Positions 59,609 through 64,000 of a stretch of DNA of 64,000 nt are shown here, piece after piece (position 1 is the first letter of the stretch; the number at the start of each line of letters is the position of its first letter). The stretch is from Polynucleobacter sp. AP-Elch-400A-B2. GTDB taxonomy: Bacteria > Pseudomonadota > Gammaproteobacteria > Burkholderiales > Burkholderiaceae. The notes below the pieces were generated by a model. The model did no database searches. It was not told the origin of the DNA and saw only the letters and a program-made list of their open reading frames with translations. Made by a program: the position numbers and the translations under genes. Location of the stretch: contig NZ_CP061317.1 in the NCBI RefSeq assembly GCF_018688355.1, positions 1,806,091 through 1,870,090 on the forward strand. Reading direction: 5' to 3'.

Positions 59609-60448
59609 ATGCCTGACCCCAATAAATCCCTTTTAGAGCGCTTGGCTGAATTTTTAACGCCACAGCCAACCAGCCCAGCCGAACGTCGCCAAGAACTGAT
59701 CGATACCCTCAGAGAAGCCCAGACAGAAGGCTTGATTGATGCAGATGCCCTCTCTATGATTGAGGGCGTATTCCAGGTGGGTCAATTATGTGCTCGCGAT
59801 ATTTTGATTCCCAGAGCGCAGATTGACTGGATTGACATTAGTCAGCCCTTGTCAGAAATTATCAAAAGTGTGATTACTGCAGCCCACTCACGCTTCCCCG
59901 TATTCGAAGGTAGCCGCGATAATGTCATCGGTACCTTGCTAGCAAAAGATTTATTACGTCACTCCAGTGAAAAAGATTTTCAGGTACGTGATTGGCTCCG
60001 TCCTGCTGTATTTATTCCTGAATCTAAGCGCTTAAGCGTCTTACTACGTGACTTCAAAGATAACCGCAATCACTTAGCTATTGTCGTAGATGAATACAGT
60101 AGTGTTGCAGGTGTCATTACGATTGAAGACGTACTTGAGCAAATTGTTGGTGACATTGAAGATGAGCACGATATTGATGAAGAGGCAGATAATCTGATCT
60201 CTTTAGACAATGGCGATATCCGTGTAAAAGGCATTACCGAGCTCGAGCAATTTAATGAGACCCTGGGTACGCAATTTGAAGTTGACGGTATTGAAACGGT
60301 TGCCGGTTTAGTCATTCAACATCTTGGTCGAGTACCGAAGATGGGTGAACTGATCAAAATCGACGGAGTTGAATTTGAGGTTCAGCGTGCTGATCCAAGA
60401 CAAATTCATATTCTGCTTGCGCGACAACTCCCCAAAAAGCCTGACTAA
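59609..60448 (+). CDS. ybeX: CorC/YbeX-type CBS domain protein
   Basis: This soluble 279-residue protein (HlyC/CorC family, named for cobalt/magnesium efflux) has the N-terminal LIDADALSMIEGVFQVGQLC and ARDILIPRAQIDW, two CBS domains (AHSRFPVFEGSRDNVIGTLL and HLAIVVDEYSSVAGVITIED), then the C-terminal CorC_HlyC domain with GDIRVKGITELEQFNETLGT. It lies between ybeY and lnt as in many proteobacteria. A role in ribosome or magnesium homeostasis is inferred from the family. Confidence 0.93.
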   Translation: MPDPNKSLLERLAEFLTPQPTSPAERRQELIDTLREAQTEGLIDADALSMIEGVFQVGQLCARDILIPRAQIDWIDISQPLSEIIKSVITAAHSRFPVFEGSRDNVIGTLLAKDLLRHSSEKDFQVRDWLRPAVFIPESKRLSVLLRDFKDNRNHLAIVVDEYSSVAGVITIEDVLEQIVGDIEDEHDIDEEADNLISLDNGDIRVKGITELEQFNETLGTQFEVDGIETVAGLVIQHLGRVPKMGELIKIDGVEFEVQRADPRQIHILLARQLPKKPD

Positions 60449-60456
60449 GGATTGCC

Positions 60457-61983
60457 TTGATTGATCGCCTACTGCCAAGGCTTAGCGGTAACATCGGCTA
60501 TCTGATGTTGTTTGCTCTTGGCGCAATATTGGCGAGTGTTGCAGAGCTGCCTTTAGGTGGATGGATTCAGATTCCGATCCTCAGTGTAATTTGGTGGCAA
60601 ATTACAAAATATCAATCCACTTCTTTTAAGAGTACATTTTTCCTGGGGTTGTCATTTGGCCTTGGCTACTTCGTACTAGGGCTTTGGTGGATCTTCATTA
60701 GCCTGCATGATATTGGTGGGATGAATGTCATACTCTCCTGCACTGCAGTCTTCCTTTTGGCTGGCTTACTATCTATCTTCTTCGCTTGTGCTTCACTGAC
60801 ATTACATTTTTCAAAAGGGCTATTTTTTCCAGGCCTCCTTTTAGCGTCAAGCTGGGTAGCAACAGAATATTTGCGCGGCATACTCTTTACGGGCTTTCCT
60901 TGGATGGGTCTAGGGGAGACTCAAGTCTATGGTCCTTTTGCACCAGTTGCCCCATATTTAGGTGGACTGGGATGCACGTTTTTTGCAGTGTTGGCGTCTA
61001 GGCAATTACTCTTCTTGAGATCACACTTCAAAGCCAGCTCAATTTCTGTACTATCTCTCATCGTACTGAGTCAACTATTAAGCTTTTGGTCTTTTACGAA
61101 GCCTACCGGCGAGCCTCTCACTTTAGAACTCATTCAGGGAAACATTGCTCAAAGCTTAGTCTTTAAACCAGAGGGTATGCTGCAACAAATTACATTTTAT
61201 AAATCTGCAATGCTGGATTCGCAAGCAGACTTAGTAGTATCTCCAGAAACAGCCATGCCATGGCCTGAGACCAATTTACCCACAGGTACCCTAGAAGATC
61301 TACAGGACTTTGCAATCAACAATAAGCGCTTCCTTTTATTTGGTATCTTGGGGCGGCACTTTAATCCCGCAGATGGAAGAGAATTCTCCAATCGAGCAAT
61401 CGGCTTTAGTCCAAGTAATCCGCCTTATCGTTACGACAAGTCACATCTGGTTCCTTTCGGAGAATTTATTCCCCCAGGATTTCGTTGGTTTGTAAATGCA
61501 TTTAGCGTGCCACTGAGTGACTTTTCTCGAGGCTCTCAAAATCAACCCTTCTTCTTGATTAACAGAGAGGGGCAGTTGCCACTCTATGCAGCCATCACTA
61601 TTTGCTATGAGGATGTTTTTGGTGATGAGCTAGCTACACGTTTACGTAACAGCAAAGAATCGGCTAACCTCTTTATCAATATGACAAACCTCGCCTGGTT
61701 CGGGGACTCTCAAGCACCAACACAACAATTACGACTTTCACAATTACGCTCTCTAGAAACAGGCCTTCCTGCATTACGAGCAACCAACACTGGAATCACG
61801 GCAGTACTGGGACCAGATGGCAAAATTTTGGCAGAACTCCCCAAATTCACCCAGAGCATCTTAAAGACCAGTATTCAGGCCTACTCAGGCACCACTCCTT
61901 ATGTACTTTGGGGAAACGCGCCCATTTTGAGCCTTTCTTGTCTCTTGCTCATCCTGGGTCTGATTCGCCAAAAACGCATCTAA
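60457..61983 (+). CDS. lnt: Apolipoprotein N-acyltransferase
   Basis: Lnt adds the third acyl chain to lipoproteins in the inner membrane. The 508-residue protein has an N-terminal set of membrane helices and a periplasmic nitrilase domain with the catalytic triad: Glu in VSPETAMPWPE, Lys in YDKSHLVPFGEF and Cys in AITICYEDVFGDE. It starts at TTG, six bases after AAGG, and nine bases after ybeX. The last helix is near residues 480-500. It matches the lipoproteins seen nearby only by general function. Confidence 0.94.
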   Translation: MIDRLLPRLSGNIGYLMLFALGAILASVAELPLGGWIQIPILSVIWWQITKYQSTSFKSTFFLGLSFGLGYFVLGLWWIFISLHDIGGMNVILSCTAVFLLAGLLSIFFACASLTLHFSKGLFFPGLLLASSWVATEYLRGILFTGFPWMGLGETQVYGPFAPVAPYLGGLGCTFFAVLASRQLLFLRSHFKASSISVLSLIVLSQLLSFWSFTKPTGEPLTLELIQGNIAQSLVFKPEGMLQQITFYKSAMLDSQADLVVSPETAMPWPETNLPTGTLEDLQDFAINNKRFLLFGILGRHFNPADGREFSNRAIGFSPSNPPYRYDKSHLVPFGEFIPPGFRWFVNAFSVPLSDFSRGSQNQPFFLINREGQLPLYAAITICYEDVFGDELATRLRNSKESANLFINMTNLAWFGDSQAPTQQLRLSQLRSLETGLPALRATNTGITAVLGPDGKILAELPKFTQSILKTSIQAYSGTTPYVLWGNAPILSLSCLLLILGLIRQKRI

Positions 61984-62043
61984 TAGTAATTTCCTAGTTC
62001 ACCAGCTTAGCCATGTAAAATCAAAGGCTTAGCCAGGTACATC

Positions 62044-62928
62044 ATGCTTACTTTTCAGCAAATCATTCTCAAACTCCAAGATTACTGGGACCAACAAGGT
62101 TGCGCCCTATTGCAACCTATCGACCTTGAGGTCGGGGCCGGTACATCTCATACAGCTACCTTCTTGAGGGCTATTGGTCCCGAGCCATGGAAAGCTGCTT
62201 ACGTCCAACCTTCACGTAGACCAAAAGACGGTCGCTACGGAGAAAATCCGAATCGCCTGCAACACTACTACCAGTACCAAGTAGTACTAAAGCCTGCACC
62301 AGAAAATATTCTTGAGCTCTACTTAGGTTCGCTGGCCGCCTTGGGTCTTGACCTTCAAAAGAACGATGTGCGTTTTGTTGAGGATGATTGGGAAAATCCA
62401 ACTTTAGGTGCTTGGGGCTTAGGCTGGGAAGTTTGGCTCAACGGTATGGAAGTGACGCAGTTCACCTATTTCCAGCAAGTGGGCGGCATTGACTGCAAAC
62501 CTGTTTTGGGCGAAATCACTTACGGTATTGAGCGCTTGGCAATGTACATCCAGAATTGCTCAAACGTATACGATCTAGTTTGGGCCGACGGCATCTCTTA
62601 CGGTGATGTGTATCACCAGAATGAAGTAGAACAGTCTTGCTACAACTTTGAACACTCCAATACCGATCTATTGTTTGCAAACTTCACCAACTACGAAAGT
62701 GAAGCCAAGCGTTTGATGGAAGTGCCGTTAGCCTTACCCGCTTATGAAATGGTACTTAAGGCTGGACATACCTTTAACTTACTAGATGCCCGTGGCGCTA
62801 TTTCAGTTACTGAGCGTGCAGCCTATATCGGACGCATCCGTAATCTATCTCGAGCAGTAGCACAGGCTTACTTTGAGTCTCGTGAGAAGTTGGGATTCCC
62901 GATGTGCCAACGTCAATCCAAAGCCTAA
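62044..62928 (+). CDS. glyQ: Glycine--tRNA ligase alpha subunit
   Basis: GlyQ is the class II catalytic-core subunit of the alpha2beta2 bacterial glycyl-tRNA synthetase. The 294-residue protein starts LTFQQIILKLQDYWDQQGCA and has the motif RPKDGRYGENPNRLQHYYQY, DWENPTLGAWGLGWEVW, FQQVGGIDCKPVLGEITYG and an AAYIGRIRNLSRAVAQAYF ending. It is followed after 16 bases by glyS. Confidence 0.98.
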   Translation: MLTFQQIILKLQDYWDQQGCALLQPIDLEVGAGTSHTATFLRAIGPEPWKAAYVQPSRRPKDGRYGENPNRLQHYYQYQVVLKPAPENILELYLGSLAALGLDLQKNDVRFVEDDWENPTLGAWGLGWEVWLNGMEVTQFTYFQQVGGIDCKPVLGEITYGIERLAMYIQNCSNVYDLVWADGISYGDVYHQNEVEQSCYNFEHSNTDLLFANFTNYESEAKRLMEVPLALPAYEMVLKAGHTFNLLDARGAISVTERAAYIGRIRNLSRAVAQAYFESREKLGFPMCQRQSKA

Positions 62929-62944
62929 GTAGCTCGATCTAATT

Positions 62945-64000
62945 ATGAGTACACCAAATTCCCTCTCTCAAGCAGATAACCTTCTGATTGAGTTGTTTAC
63001 TGAAGAGCTTCCACCAAAATCATTACGCCGCTTAGGCGATGATTTTAGTGAAGGTATTTATTCAACTCTAAAGGCTGCAGGCCTCTTAAGTGAAAACTCT
63101 CTTGCGACTGGCTATGCAACACCACGTCGCCTGGCTGTTCAAATTACGAATGTCTTGAGTCAAGCTCCAGACTATCCAGTACGTGAAAAATTACTCCCAA
63201 CTAGCATTGCTTTTGATGCTGCTGGAAAGTCGACTGCACCACTGCAAAAGAAATTGGCCTCTTTGGGTTATGCAGATATCGATCTATCCACTTTAGAAAA
63301 AGCGGGCGAAGGTAAGAATGAAGCTTTGTATCTCAATGTCATCGCCAAAGGTGCGGCATTAGAGCAAACCGCTCAACAAGCACTCGAGCAAACACTGAGC
63401 AAATTACCTATCGCCAAAATGATGCACTACCAAGTGCTACAGAAAAATGGTGAACTAGCAGACGTTGAGTTTGCACGCCCTGCGCACCGTATCATCGCTC
63501 TCTACGGCAAAAAAAAATTACATATCAGCGCATTAGGCATTGATGCAGCAAACCAAACAGAAGGTCACCGCTTTTTAGCTCCAGGCGTCATTACGATTGC
63601 CTCTGCCGATCAGTATGAGTCCGATCTCACTACTAAAGCAAAAGTGTTACCAAGCTTTAATAAGCGCCGTGAATTTATCAAATCTGCATTATTAAAAGCT
63701 GCTGGTGCTGATTTAGTGTTGATGCCAGATAGCCTGTTAGACGAAGTGACTGCTTTAGTAGAGTGGCCTGCAATCTATGAGTGCCACTTTGATCAAGAGT
63801 TCTTAGAGGTTCCGCAGGAATGCTTGATTCTGACAATGCAGACCAATCAAAAATACTTTGCTTTGACTGATCAGCAAGGCAAGTTACGCAATCGCTTCTT
63901 AATTGTCTCCAACATCGAGACTGATAAACCAGAAGCGATTATTTCCGGTAATGAGCGCGTAGTGCGTCCACGACTTTCGGATGCACGCTTTTTCTTCCAA
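62945..64000 (+). CDS. glyS: Glycine--tRNA ligase beta subunit, N-terminal part (runs past window end)
   Basis: The frame opens at ATG 62945 and stays open for 352 codons to the last base. It begins MSTPNSLSQADNLLIELFTE and continues EELPPKSLRRLGDDF, the family N-terminus, with ATPRRLAVQIT, HRIIALYG, HRFLAPG and ECLILTMQTNQKYFALTD typical of GlyS. The full protein should be about 700 residues, so roughly half is visible. It is transcribed with glyQ. Only the 3' end is missing. Confidence 0.97.
   Translation, partial: MSTPNSLSQADNLLIELFTEELPPKSLRRLGDDFSEGIYSTLKAAGLLSENSLATGYATPRRLAVQITNVLSQAPDYPVREKLLPTSIAFDAAGKSTAPLQKKLASLGYADIDLSTLEKAGEGKNEALYLNVIAKGAALEQTAQQALEQTLSKLPIAKMMHYQVLQKNGELADVEFARPAHRIIALYGKKKLHISALGIDAANQTEGHRFLAPGVITIASADQYESDLTTKAKVLPSFNKRREFIKSALLKAAGADLVLMPDSLLDEVTALVEWPAIYECHFDQEFLEVPQECLILTMQTNQKYFALTDQQGKLRNRFLIVSNIETDKPEAIISGNERVVRPRLSDARFFFQ

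Noticed and set aside
1..64000. CRISPR arrays, prophage, integrons, insertion sequences
   Set aside because: No spaced direct repeats, transposase, integrase or phage structural genes are visible anywhere, and gene order looks like ordinary core chromosome.

Overview
The window looks like a stretch of core chromosome from a small-genome, moderate-GC betaproteobacterium of the Burkholderiaceae, most likely Polynucleobacter or a close relative. This rests on the gene families and their order: the pgk-pyk-fba-purC-purE-purK-tsaC run, a Bug-family solute-binding protein, a BvgAS-type phosphorelay, HrcA/CIRCE control of groESL, and dense packing. I see no insertion sequences, prophage, integrase or CRISPR array. 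The only RNA gene I can support is a tRNA-Met. Both window edges cut genes: tgt on the left and glyS on the right.

Layout. 1-4113: tgt, yajC, secD and secF (tRNA queuosine modification and Sec export accessory). 4128-8748: waaA and purB on the minus strand, a glutathione S-transferase, and mnmA. 8884-11779: the three-gene proton-translocating transhydrogenase pntAA-pntAB-pntB. 11889-14911: a Bug-type periplasmic protein, then groES-groEL with a CIRCE operator. 15230-19114: a three-gene signalling operon made of a degenerate EAL-domain protein, a NarL/BvgA-type response regulator and a BvgS/EvgS-type hybrid kinase. 19153-28198: dacB, then a long minus-strand operon of lower glycolysis and purine synthesis genes ending in tsaC. 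28410-33953: ilvE, a zinc-finger protein, waaF, two poorly characterised genes, a BepA-like M48 protease and moaC. 34026-39954: a lone type IV pilin, a TerC-like membrane protein, sucCD, recX, recA with an SOS box, and a DUF2878 protein. 40020-43895: tRNA-Met, an FAH-family protein with a Tat-like leader, a small secreted protein, a MOSC protein and an MHS-type transporter. 44200-48926: a TRAP transporter operon that also carries a gamma-glutamyltransferase-family hydrolase. 48913-53829: a TRIC-like channel, maleylacetoacetate isomerase, an AEC carrier, a gamma carbonic anhydrase, amt, a Rap1a/Tai-like protein and a glycine-zipper lipoprotein. 53911-64000: htpG, a rhodanese, a putative Na+/H+ antiporter, miaB-ybeY-ybeX-lnt and glyQ-glyS.

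Regulation is unusually readable. groES has a CIRCE element beside a promoter that fits both sigma70 and sigma32. htpG has a near-consensus sigma32 promoter. recA has a symmetrical LexA box. amt has a perfect NtrC-type palindrome upstream. Several tail-to-tail gene pairs share bidirectional hairpin terminators, and others overlap at their 3' ends.

The most interesting non-housekeeping elements are the EAL-like/BvgA/BvgS operon, which parallels Bordetella bvgASR but with a different arrangement, and the TRAP transporter plus gamma-glutamyltransferase-family operon, which looks like uptake and hydrolysis of a small amide or keto acid. The Tat-leader FAH-family protein and the loss of phoH/ybeZ from the miaB-ybeY-ybeX-lnt cluster are also notable. 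None of these is proven novel from sequence alone.
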